From Lanius collurio (lineage: Eukaryota; Chordata; Aves; Passeriformes; Laniidae): a DNA stretch of 64,000 bases. The notes below the pieces were generated by a model. It was not told the DNA's origin. It saw nothing but the letters and a program-made list of their open reading frames with translations, and did not search any database. The stretch spans positions 79,994 to 143,993 of the forward strand of contig JACBWW010000052.1 in NCBI GenBank assembly GCA_020086605.1. Reading direction: 5' to 3'. This document shows positions 1 through 8,319 of this stretch, one piece after another. The stretch's first letter is position 1, and each line of letters starts with the position of its first letter. Position numbers and translations under genes: made by a program.

Positions 1-8
1 GGGGGAGA

Positions 9-279
9 TGCTGGGGCCCTAAGGGCCCTGTAACAGTACATAGGCCTTAGAGCAAGGGACACACAGCTTACACACCTGGGACCAATAGAGAAAGTACACG
101 TTCCACCTATAACCAATAGAAAGTAAGAAGTATACACTTGGGGCCAATAGGGGAATGACACGACCGCTTGTACGGGACCGAGAGAACTGTATAATTGCGT
201 GTAATGTACAACAATAATCGGAGTATGTTAGATGCATCATACTGGTGTCGATTGCTCCCCCCCGCTTCCGGCCGCGGCA
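9..279 (+). mobile_element. LTR of an avian class II-like ERV (family A)
   Basis: The element begins TGCTGGGGCC and ends GCGGCA, so it has TG...CA termini. It is the same family as the element at 47690-48023 on the other strand; both share the GGGACACACAGCTTAC block, several CCAAT boxes (here near 92, 112 and 144), a TGTATAATT TATA-like box near 189, and a region where the second copy has AATAAA and this one AATAAT. The bases just before it (1-8) are all purines, as in a polypurine tract, so it may be the 3' LTR of a provirus lying left of the window. No matching target duplication is visible, because the left flank is cut off. Confidence 0.7.
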
Positions 280-607
280 GTATTTGTCATGAATGTAATT
301 GGTAAAGACTTAATATCCTCATTTTTGTTTTTATGCCACTTAGAAATCTACTTTAAAAGAGACAATGGAGGTTTCTGGGAGAAGCTTGCACACAAAAGAA
401 AAACATCCCTGAAACATCCCTTGTTTTAATTTTGCTGTGGACACTTTTTCAGTACCATGTGAGATGATAAAGGGGAGAAATGTGGTCTTGAGCTGTTGTC
501 ACTTAAGAAGCAGGAATTGAAAAAAGCTGCATAAAGCGCCATGACTAACAGGTCAAGAGAGGTGATTTCCCCCCTCTACTACACCCTGTGAACCTCCATT
601 TACAGTA
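280..607. other. Unassigned intergenic stretch
   Basis: I recognise no gene or repeat between the first LTR and the start of the CR1 homology. The short open frames here carry no motif. Confidence 0.5.
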
Positions 608-968
608 ATGGAACTCTGAGGTCCTAAACACAAGAAAGACGTGGACCTGTTTAGGGCAAGTCTAGAGGAGGCCCATGAAGATGATTGGATGGCTCGAGCA
701 TCTCTTCTCGTAAGAAAAGCTGACAGGGTTGGAGTTGTTCAGCCTGGAAAAGAAAAAGCTGTGGGGAGACCATAGAGGCCCTTCCAGTGCCTAAAGAGAA
801 TTTATAAAAAAGACAAAGGGAGAGACTTTTTTACCAGATTCTGTAGTGACAGGGTAAGGGTTTTAAACTGAAAGAGGACTGCTTCAAATCAGATGGAAGG
901 GCTGTGGTTTTTTACACTGAGAGCGGTAAGAAACTGGAACATATTGCCCAGAGATAGTATGGATGCCC
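608..968 (+). mobile_element. CR1 LINE 3' end, left piece
   Basis: This is recognisable CR1 tail sequence, including GGACCTGTTTAGGGCAAGTC, GTTGTTCAGCCTGGAAAAG and GAAACTGGAACATATTGCCC. It stops at ATGCCC (963-968) and resumes at 3486 with ATGCCCCATCACTGG, so the LTR element at 969-3485 was inserted into an existing CR1. CR1 is the dominant bird non-LTR retrotransposon; this copy is 5'-truncated and non-coding. Confidence 0.9.
963..968. repeat. Target-site duplication ATGCCC (left copy)
   Basis: ATGCCC directly precedes the 5' LTR and is repeated directly after the 3' LTR at 3486-3491. A 6-bp duplication is typical of class II (alpha/beta-like) retroviral integrases. Confidence 0.9.
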
Positions 969-1259
969 TGTGGAGGTGCCTCTCCCTGGGGTCCCGAGGG
1001 GAGGGACCCTGCAGGGTATGGGTCTGCCTCTGTCCCTGCTCCCATGTCATGTGTGCCCCATACCTGTTCCTGATTGGTTGGTTTGGATGCCCAGGGTCCA
1101 GGAAGAGAGAGGAGGGTCCCATGACTGGGTCTGCCTGGGAACTCCAGCCACGTGGCTGGAGGAATAAAAACATCCTTGAACATCTAAAGAAATATCGCTT
1201 TATCTTTCCTTCCAAGTTCATCACTGTCTTATACTTGTAAGGATTCCCTCATTACAACA
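969..1259 (+). repeat. 5' LTR of the Y-box ERV
   Basis: The LTR is 291 bp, begins TGTGGAGGTGCC and ends CATTACAACA. It contains an inverted CCAAT box (GATTGG near 1072), a 20-bp palindrome with a central CACGTG E-box (1142-1161), and an AATAAAAA element (1163) that could act as poly(A) signal or TATA-like box. Its partner is at 3200-3485. Confidence 0.9.
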
Positions 1260-1261
1260 AA

Positions 1262-1279
1262 TGGTGGAGATATGCAGAC
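1262..1279 (+). other. Putative primer-binding site
   Basis: TGG, the usual first three bases of a tRNA primer site, lies two bases after the 5' LTR, the standard retroviral spacing. The following bases (TGGAGATATGC) do not match a tRNA 3' end that I can name, so the site is decayed or uses an unusual primer. Confidence 0.45.
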
Positions 1280-1376
1280 ATTCGATCCCTGAAAACTATT
1301 TCTAAAGGTCCAGAGTACACTGATGTGAATTGTGAACTTTCTTATTGTCCTGTTTTTGGCTCTACTTTCTGACCAG

Positions 1377-1872
1377 ATGGAGAAATCAGAGAAGTTGTGG
1401 CTATCTGAGCCACAGAGAAAAATGTACTTGGAAGTGAAAGAAATTCTAGTGAAACAAAATGCAAAACTGAACCCAGGAGATTTAGAACACTTTTTTAACT
1501 GGCTTTTCAAAAATTTCTTGTATAATTTTTGATGTTGGTTTTCCTGTGACTAGAGGGGACAATTTTTGGAAAGAAATCAATGAGTTGATAATGATCCAGT
1601 CAAGAAGTGGAATGGCAGTAGAATTGATACTAACATCTTTTGCAATTGAAGATGCGCTCATAAAGCATATACTCAGTCCCAGTAACACAGAGGTGCCTGC
1701 GGCTGAGGTGCCTTCAGTGGAGGTGCCCAGCCCCCTAAAAGCACAAGCTGTAGAGCAGACCCCACCCCTGTATCGGAGTGCACTCCCGAGCGACAGCGGG
1801 CGAGAGAGTGATGATGAAGACGCTGGATGGGAGAGTGCATTTCTAGGGGTCTCCGAGGTATTCTTACAGTGA
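1377..1872 (+). pseudogene. gag: Broken gag fragment: matrix region and PPxY late-domain motif
   Basis: Coding starts at the ATG at 1377 (purine at -3). The first 51 codons, with motifs WLSEPQRK and HFFNWLFKNF, look like the matrix domain of alpha/beta-type retroviral Gag. That frame ends at a TGA (1530-1532) after a T-rich stretch. The homologous reading continues in the +1 frame from 1546 (FWKEINELI) to a stop at 1870-1872, so there is at least one frameshift. In the second frame PPLY (1762-1773) fits the PPxY late-domain motif that recruits NEDD4-type ligases for budding, followed by an acidic Ser/Asp/Glu stretch. Gag normally continues into capsid and nucleocapsid; neither is visible. The fragment cannot encode a working Gag as it stands. 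Confidence 0.7.
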
Positions 1873-2480
1873 ATAAAGGACAGCTAGTAGAAAAAGCTGC
1901 TGATAAACACAAAAAGCAAGCCGCAAGAGCAGAGGCACAAGTGGCGAGGGCAGCAGCGGCAGAGGCGTGTCCCGGCGATGGCCACCCTGCGCGGCGTGGT
2001 GAACGACGATCTGAGCCCAAGCCTCACACTGAGAAAGCCAGCGGTGATAGCGGCAGTTGCTATGGCGACCGTGGTGCGCCACACCAAACAGAGCCTGAGC
2101 GGTGTGGGGGTAAGAAGGAAACCGCACTAACACCCAGCAGCGACGCAGCCGATAGCAGCAGCAGCGATGGCAGTGCTGGCGGTACAAAGCTGCGCACACG
2201 TGCTGGAACAGAACGCCTCACGGGGCGCGGCCGTGCAGCCGTGCAAACGCCCAGAAAGCATGGAGCAGCAATCACGCAGAGTTCCAGAGGAGAAGTGAGC
2301 ACAGCGCCAAGCAGCGGTGCACATGTGGCCAAAGGCGGAGCAGCCAGCAACGGTGGAGTGCAGCAGCATGGCCAGACTGGACCCACGCAGCCCCACACAC
2401 GATCCTGAGGAGTCAAGACCCTGCGGCATGAATGCGCTGGAGGCCCTGGTCCCGGCGGTCCTGGCTGTGGCAGCTCCAGC
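1860..2480 (+). other. GC-rich Ala/Arg/Ser/Gly-rich coding segment between gag and the cold-shock domain
   Basis: Frame 0 is open from about 1827 to a TGA at 2406-2408 and then open again into the cold-shock domain. The predicted protein starts with a Lys/Ala-rich helix-like stretch (AADKHKKQAARAEAQ), then becomes rich in Ser, Gly, Ala, Thr and Arg with many GC-rich codons, and ends after the TGA in a Gly/Pro-rich run (GGPGPGGPG). Vertebrate Y-box proteins carry an Ala/Pro/Gly-rich N-terminal region just before the cold-shock domain, so the last part may be captured host sequence. The origin of the rest is unknown. Whether this was once one continuous Gag/Y-box fusion is inferred from the shared frame. 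Confidence 0.5.
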
Positions 2481-2903
2481 GTGAGAGCAAGCAAAACTGA
2501 AAGTGAAAGCAAGAACAAAGGAACTTGGAAAAATGAAAAGTTTATCACAGCTAGGGTTTTCGGAACTGTAAAATGGTATAATATAAAGAAAAATTATGGT
2601 TTCTTATCGAGAATAGATACTGGAGAGAGTATTTTTGTCCATAAATCTGCTATTGTGAAAAATAACCCCAAAAGCTTAGAACAAGGAGAAAGAGTAGATT
2701 TTAAAATTGTGCAGGGAAGAAAGGGTCCACAAGCAGCATGTGTTACAGGGCCTGGGAGTGTCCCTGTGCAAAGCAGTAGATATGCTAGACAATATCTCCA
2801 TAATCCCTATCCTTTCCCCTATCCCACCTTTCCCTTTTATCCCATGCCCCTTTATCTCTCATATATGCCCAGCCCAAATTTCCCTTTCTGGTTCCCCTCA
2901 TAA
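2481..2903 (+). CDS. Cold-shock-domain (Y-box-like) protein inside the ERV
   Basis: The open frame of 140 codons shares its frame with the upstream GC-rich segment across one TGA (2406). The first codon given here is GTG and no upstream ATG in this frame clearly marks a start, so the true start is uncertain and the frame may once have been the end of a longer fusion. A full cold-shock domain spans about 2550-2760. It has GTVKWY (Trp at 2574), KNYGFLSR (RNP1, Phe at 2601) and IFVHKSAI (RNP2, Phe and His at 2634 and 2640). The nucleic-acid-contacting aromatic and His residues of the family are therefore kept. It ends with VTGPGSVPVQSSRYA, the Y-box version of the domain boundary, which separates it from bacterial Csp and LIN28. 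A tail of about 35 residues rich in Pro, Tyr and Phe follows and replaces the basic/acidic repeats of cellular Y-box proteins. Expected role, from the family: RNA or single-stranded DNA binding. Expression is unknown. Confidence 0.8.
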   Translation: MRASKTESESKNKGTWKNEKFITARVFGTVKWYNIKKNYGFLSRIDTGESIFVHKSAIVKNNPKSLEQGERVDFKIVQGRKGPQAACVTGPGSVPVQSSRYARQYLHNPYPFPYPTFPFYPMPLYLSYMPSPNFPFWFPS

Positions 2904-3199
2904 AACCAGGATTTTCCATTTGCCATGAATCCCTTTGCAATGCTGATGGGAGGATAAAAAGGAGGGAGGGAAGAAATTAACTGTTTTTTTCTAAGATTCC
3001 AACAGGCAGAGAAAAGAAAACCCTCTCCTGACTCAGTTTCCATCTGAAGCATGCTCAAGTCCTGTCTCCCTTCTGAATCTCCAAAGAAAATCTGTTTGGA
3101 CATTTGGGGACTCATGATAGTGGCTTCCTTTCCTTTGAAATTGTTTTGTTGTTTATCAAACTGTTTCCAATGTTCTTTATTTAAAAAGAAAGGGTGAAT
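2904..3199 (+). other. Non-coding 3' region and polypurine tract of the Y-box ERV
   Basis: This follows the TAA of the cold-shock frame. It ends in the purine-rich AAAAAGAAAGGGTGAA immediately before the 3' LTR, which fits the plus-strand primer (polypurine tract). No env or other retroviral coding is visible. Confidence 0.7.
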
Positions 3200-3485
3200 T
3201 GTGGAGGTGCCTCTCCCTGGGGTCCCGAGGGGAGGAACCCTGCAGGGTACAGGTCTGTCTCTGTCCCTGTCCCCATGTCACGTGCGCCCCGTACCTGTTC
3301 CTGATTGGGTGGTTTGGGCGCCTGGGACCCGAGGAGAGAGAGAGGGTCCCATGACTGGGTCTGCCTGGGAACTCCAGCCATGCGGCTGGAGGAATAAAAA
3401 CATCCCTGAACATCTAAAGAAATATTGCTTCATCTTTCCTTCCAAGTTCATCGCTGTCTTGTTGTAAGGATTCCCCATTACAACA
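3200..3485 (+). repeat. 3' LTR of the Y-box ERV
   Basis: The LTR is 286 bp, begins TGTGGAGGTGCC and ends CATTACAACA, homologous along its length to 969-1259. The palindrome of the 5' LTR is broken at its centre here (CCATGCGG instead of CCACGTGG). ATGCCC follows at 3486. Confidence 0.9.
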
Positions 3486-3634
3486 ATGCCCCATCACTGG
3501 ACGTGTTCAAGGACAGGTTGGATGGGACTTTGAGAAGCCTGATACAATGGAAGGTGTACCTGTCCACAGCAGGGGCTTGGAACTAGATAATTTTTAAGGT
3601 TTCTTCCAACCAAAAACATTTTATGATTCTATGA
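3486..3634 (+). mobile_element. CR1 LINE 3' end, right piece
   Basis: This continues the CR1 interrupted at 968 and ends in the typical CR1 tail (AAGGTTTCTTCCAACC... TTATGATTCTATGA). The first six bases are the second copy of the ATGCCC target duplication. Confidence 0.9.
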
Positions 3635-3662
3635 AGAGTAAATAAATTCCACTCTGCCTAGA

Positions 3663-3775
3663 TGTATTGGTTTTGCATGGCCTGGTTTTTGGTAGCAAGG
3701 GGAGCGACAGAGGTGGCTTCTGAGAGAAGCTGCTGGAAGCTTTCACCATGTCTGGAATCACTCAGTCGTTTATAT
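3663..3775 (+). mobile_element. ERVL-type LTR fragment (5' end)
   Basis: TGTATTGGTTTTGCATGGCC, followed by GGTAGCAAGGGGAGCGACAG and GTGGCTTCTGAGAGAAGCTG, is the start of a very common avian ERVL-type LTR. The homology is lost soon after. The antisense counterpart of the same LTR start occurs near 9040-9130. Confidence 0.6.
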
Positions 3776-4577
3776 AACACGCTGGTATATGAAACTAAGA
3801 AAAATGTGTGTGCCTTTTGTTCTTATGTACTTTTTAATTCTCTGCTAAGAAAAACCTTTTAAAAACTCTATGCTGGTTAGCATCTGCAAAATCTACTTTT
3901 CTGCTTAAAATTTTAATGCATTGAATTCTGCCTTTGCAATTTTGTAGCTGCTGCTTGGGCCTTGTGTGTAACTTTCTATTTACTGCCAGCTCCATGGAAG
4001 TTCAAAGCTGCTACTTTTAGCATAGCCACAGGGGGTTGGGGTTTCAGATTTGGTATGCTATACATTTTCTGTAAAAAATAACGGAAGATTGATTCTCTTG
4101 TCTAGAAACCTCAGGACATTTATTTCATAATCTTACTGGATAAAGCATTCTAGGCATGTAATCATTTGAGATGCCTCATAGACAAGAAGAAATTAGTGCT
4201 GTTAAACAGGGGTGTTGCTAATATTGATGGGCAGATACTTATCGCTTTGTGATTCCTACTAGAGTGATGTATCCTTAGAGATGCCCAAGAGTGCAGGAAG
4301 CAAGGAATGATGAATTTAGAAAGATACTTTTGATAATGTCTTTGTTGTTCTACTGAATTATTAAGGGCTACCTTGACTTGAGTGCTCTAGGTGTCTATCA
4401 GATACCCTCCAGCAAACACCCAGGTAAAACACCCTCAGGTCATAACCCTGTGGTAAGCATGACACGATGTGTCACAGCCCTGGGGTTCTTACAAGTGAAG
4501 GTGTTAAAGTCTGTCCCATCCTGCTGTAAAAGGGAGGCTGGGAAAGATTCTGATAGATTTCTTGGACAAAAATAAAG
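3776..4577. other. Intergenic, nothing recognised
   Basis: AT-rich sequence without a recognisable gene, RNA or repeat. Confidence 0.5.
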
Positions 4578-5636
4578 TGCAAGCGTGGCAATAGTAGATC
4601 TGAGAACTGTTTATTGATAAAGGAAGATGAGTGTTCCTACAGAAATGGAAGAGAAAAGGGAGCAAAGAGGGGAAAATAGAGACAGAGAGAAAAACAGAAA
4701 ACTGGAACAGATCGTTACCACTGTAACCCAGGCATCCTGTTGGCACCAGCTCGGCAGATGGAGCGTGTGAGCTGCAAGCTGCGATGAGTCTGTGTGGCTC
4801 CTGTGGTGGGCTAGGCGCAATTTCCATACAGCAGCAGGCAGCGTGTCTCTTCTGTCAGTAAAAATCCGGTTGCCGTGGCTACGGATGCACTGGTGGGGCA
4901 GCTGCACATTGTCAGGGTTAGGGTGGGGCGGCTGAGGGCAGCTGAGGCTGCCACTGGGAAACAGTGGAGTGCTGGGTTGCTGTGGCGTCGAGCTGCCTCG
5001 GGGAAGCGGCAAAGCAGGGCAGACAGACAGATGTGGAGGGAAGATAGCCAGGGAAGAAGCAGGACCTCAGGGAGGAAAAGGCGGGGGGGAGAGGGGAAAG
5101 GAAGGCGGAGGCCAAGCTGACCCTCCTGGCGTGCCCCTGATACCTCCAAGAAACCCAGAGGAAAATGGCTGAGGGTTGTGGTGCAGTTACTTGCTATTAT
5201 CTGCTAAGGCTTCTCCCATAGTCTGATTTCTGAGGCATTTTTTCCTGGGCATATGGGGATCTGCCTTGACAGCAAGCGGGGAAAGGGTTCATCAGGGGTC
5301 AAGTCGCTTGCAGCCCAATTGTGGAAGCTTTCTCTCCACTGATTGGATGCCAGGCAAAGGTTCACCAGGGACACGGCTCCCAGTACATGTACAGTAGTTT
5401 TTACTTGATGTATAACATATGTTCAGGCATGAATAAAAATCAAATTGGTCCCTCTCAAAGTCCCATATCCCATCCAAGCAGTATGGCCACCTCTGCCAGT
5501 GACACACTTGGGGGGGGGAGAAGAGGGAGGGGAGAGCCAGGGAGAAGCCTAGACCTGCCACATCTGTTCTGTGCTGGGACTGAATGGCAAGCAGGAGTGA
5601 GGTGGAGAGGTGATTTGGAAAGGGATGTTCATAAAT
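4578..5636 (-). mobile_element. Probable ERVL-type LTR, antisense
   Basis: Read on the minus strand, the stretch has an AATAAA (TTTATT on the + strand near 4611) some 35 bases before a CA terminus (TG at 4578 on the + strand). It also has a GC-rich central part and a region (CTGATTGGATGCCAGG, + strand, near 5340) resembling CTGATAGGCTGCCAGG in the better-defined LTR at 14604-15402. The right end is uncertain. A TAAAG/TAAAT pair near 4573 and 5636 could be a decayed duplication, but it is weak. Confidence 0.45.
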
Positions 5637-5639
5637 GTT

Positions 5640-6421
5640 GACAGTGGAGCTGCCCAACAGTCCAAAATCCTGTCTGAATCAGAGTCCCACAGCGAAAATG
5701 TTGAGAGCCTCCTTAAAAGTTTTCAATTCATGTGAAAGAGGATGACTTATGCTATACAAGTCCTTATGCCCACCCTGGGCAAGGGCTCACTATTTATTTC
5801 CCAATAAGAATCTCAGCCTGGATAAATTAGCCCATTTGCACTGGCTGCCACACAGCCACCATACCTGTTTCTTAGGTTTTTGTTTTTCATTCTTTTATTT
5901 TATCCAATACTGGGAACACAAACCAAGGCACAAGCTGGATCTGTCATCTCCTGATCCTTGAGCTGATCTGTAGCCACAAAACCAGGCCATTTAATATTTT
6001 TGGAGGCCCCTCTTGGATAGTCTCTTTAGGAGATGCTGAATATTTTCCAGTGTAGAATGTATTTAGTGAAACCCTGGTTTTTGTTACCCAAATGAGCTGT
6101 GCATTATGGTCAAATCAAAACAGTTTGCTCAGGGTGGATAGAAAGAGGGGAGGGTAGAAATGGAAAACTGAGATCTAAATTCACAGACCTATGGGAAACA
6201 GTAGTGTTGGCCTTTCCCTCCAGTGCCACAGATTTCCCTCTGAATGATCTGACCCCGTGCTTCTGGGTAATATAGAGACAGTGGTAACAAGCCTGGATGT
6301 CTAGGGATTCTGACAGTCAAGTGGCATGTTTTGAATGAAATTAAACATACTATGGAAGATTTTCATTCCTGTAAAGAAAATATTTAAAGTTCTTAAATTT
6401 TATCTTCTTTATGTGTGCATG
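5640..6421. other. Intergenic, nothing recognised
   Basis: No gene or clear repeat is recognisable. Confidence 0.5.
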
Positions 6422-6905
6422 TGTCGGGGTTTGACACTGACTAGAAGCCAGGCACCCATGAAAAACTATCCACATATTTTCCTCTGCTATAGATGAACAG
6501 AGGAGGAGAAAGTAAAAAGAAAACTTCATGAGTTAAGGCAAAATAGGTTCAAAACTTAAAACAGTATAAAGAAAATTTATTATTAACAGAATTAAAAGTA
6601 AAAAGGGTAATGAGAACTAAAATAAACCTTTAAAACACTTACTTTCTTCCCAGCCCCTCCCTCTTTCCTACCAACTGTGCAGAGACAAACATAGGGCTTT
6701 TGGTCAGTCTTTCACTTCCTAGTAATCTTTCTTCAGTATGCTCAGGGAAGTGTTTATTTCTCGTGCTGTGCCGTGGTATCCTTCCCATGGGAGGCTGTTC
6801 TCTTTGAATTTTCTAGTGTGGTCTTAATTTTCACGAATAGCAGCTCACCTGACCTGCTGTAACTTGAGTCCCTCCCACGACCAGTGCAGGCTTCCCAAAA
6901 CTGCA
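6422..6905 (-). mobile_element. ERVL-type LTR, antisense, first piece
   Basis: TGTCGGGGTTTGACACTGAC is the reverse complement of the GTCAAACC...GACA end of the avian ERVL-type LTR. The antisense poly(A) region (AATTTATTATTAACAG) follows near 6575. Homology is lost near 6905 and resumes near 8320, so the LTR appears split by later DNA that includes the complete LTR at 7168-7933. Confidence 0.65.
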
Positions 6906-7167
6906 TATCGTGTGCCATTTTAGTTCATGGGTGTTATAAATATATTGCTGTTGGCTTTGTCTCATATTAGAAAATTGTACCTAGGTTTTATAATGGTATA
7001 GAATGTCTAAAGTTTAAGTAGTCAATTTAGAAAAGGTAAGCAGAAAAAGTCCTCACATTCCTAGATTATCTTCTCAGAGAAGAAGAAAAACCAGAAACCG
7101 GAGAGAAGAATTTACGGAAGAAAAGCAGACACCAAGGAGCCGAAGAAGACTGTAAATCTCATAGAAT

Positions 7168-7933
7168 TGTTATATATAGGTCAAAATTCATAAGAAATTA
7201 AAATGCTATAAATGGAATAAGTTATTAATGTGGAATCCAAAATGTGAAATATATCTTGTAAATTGTATATATGTTTAAATTAGTTGTGTTCAGAGTACAC
7301 CTTGGCAAGTCTCATGACATCTTGCTCAAGGAAGGTACTAATTAACATAAGAAGTGCAGGCAAGCTCAGGGGAGATGACCTCAGACCCATCAACCTCCTA
7401 TGATTTCATCTTACCCAACAAGAATCTTTTCCATCTGAAAGAAGTAAGAGATAGGATCTGCGGCTCCTTGGACATTGCTGATGAGTGGACCTATTGCTCG
7501 AGACACTTCATTCTAATCATATAAGGATTTCTCGGAAAGATCATCATATGCTGAGATGAGTTACTGGAAACCATCAACCAGAGCACAAAGAGAATCCTTG
7601 GACAAATCAACATCTAAATGGACCACTGAGCACTGGGCCAGAGGATCATCAGAAGTGAAAAGGACAAAAGATTTCCTAGCCAGGAGCAAGAAAAACAGTA
7701 TAAAAACTGGACTCAAACACCTCAAAGGTGTGTGCTTACCTCTTTGAACTGCTGGTGGTCAGAGCTGTGTATGTGTCACCCAGAGTTAAGGACCTAGGCT
7801 TGGCCCTGTTTTCCTTTATAGTGGCTTATTAAGATTGTCAATTTGGTTAAAATAAATTTTATTTTATTTTTATATTAATAATTTGGCTTGCGCAAATTAT
7901 TAATTCCAGGAAATTGACATTTCATTTATAACA
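7168..7933 (+). mobile_element. Solo LTR, class I-like, family B (copy 1)
   Basis: This is a complete 766-bp solo LTR with inverted termini TGTTAT...ATAACA and a 4-bp duplication GAAT (7164-7167 and 7934-7937). It has a TATA box (AGTATAAAAACTGG near 7698) and AATAAA near 7851. A second copy lies in the opposite orientation at 61424-62166, with shared blocks such as GTCAAAATTCATAA near the start and AATTTGGC near the end. A 4-bp duplication fits class I (gamma-like) ERVs. Confidence 0.8.
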
Positions 7934-7937
7934 GAAT

Positions 7938-8319
7938 GATACACAGAAACATCAAGGAATTTATAAATAATGCATGACTGTGATGAATATGCAATCAGAC
8001 GTATTCTTAAAGGCTATCATTTGGATGTAGAGGGGTGCTTGTGTTTCTTCACCAAAAGCACCCGGCTGCATAATAACTTTTTGTGGTTGTCTCCCCATTT
8101 GTCCTATTTAATTTTATTATTTTCCTAAATTTTATAAGTGAACCTCGTTTTTCACATGGGGTTTAGTCTTTTAAGAATAAGTTTTTCTAGTTTGGAAGCA
8201 AGGGTACTCTATCTCTGGAAGGGTCTTCTCTCTCTGTTCAAGTGCCTCACTAGATTACAGCTTTTCAGCATCCACCCATGCACTTAATGAATTACAGGGA
8301 AACAATTTGTTGCATTATA
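7938..8319. other. Unassigned DNA inside the split ERVL-type LTR
   Basis: This lies between the family-B LTR and the resumed ERVL-type LTR. I recognise no gene or named repeat; 6906-7163 on the other side is likewise unassigned. Confidence 0.4.

Larger units (their letters stand above)
969..3485 (+). mobile_element. Non-autonomous class II-like ERV carrying a Y-box cold-shock domain
   Basis: This complete 2517-bp LTR element has LTRs at 969-1259 and 3200-3485 and an exact ATGCCC duplication. In order, the interior shows a putative primer-binding site just after the 5' LTR, a gag start with a matrix-like region and a PPxY motif, a GC-rich Ala/Ser/Gly-rich segment, an intact cold-shock domain related to Y-box proteins, a short non-coding stretch, and a polypurine tract. 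I see no capsid, nucleocapsid zinc knuckle, protease, reverse transcriptase, integrase or envelope, so it must have moved with enzymes supplied by another ERV. By eye the LTRs differ at roughly two dozen positions (about 8-10 percent), so the insertion is not recent. The cold-shock coding is contiguous, as expected for capture of spliced host mRNA. Confidence 0.88.

Noticed and set aside
2060..2548. 162-codon minus-strand frame opposite the GC-rich ERV segment
   Set aside because: It is the shadow of the + strand coding with no recognisable domain.
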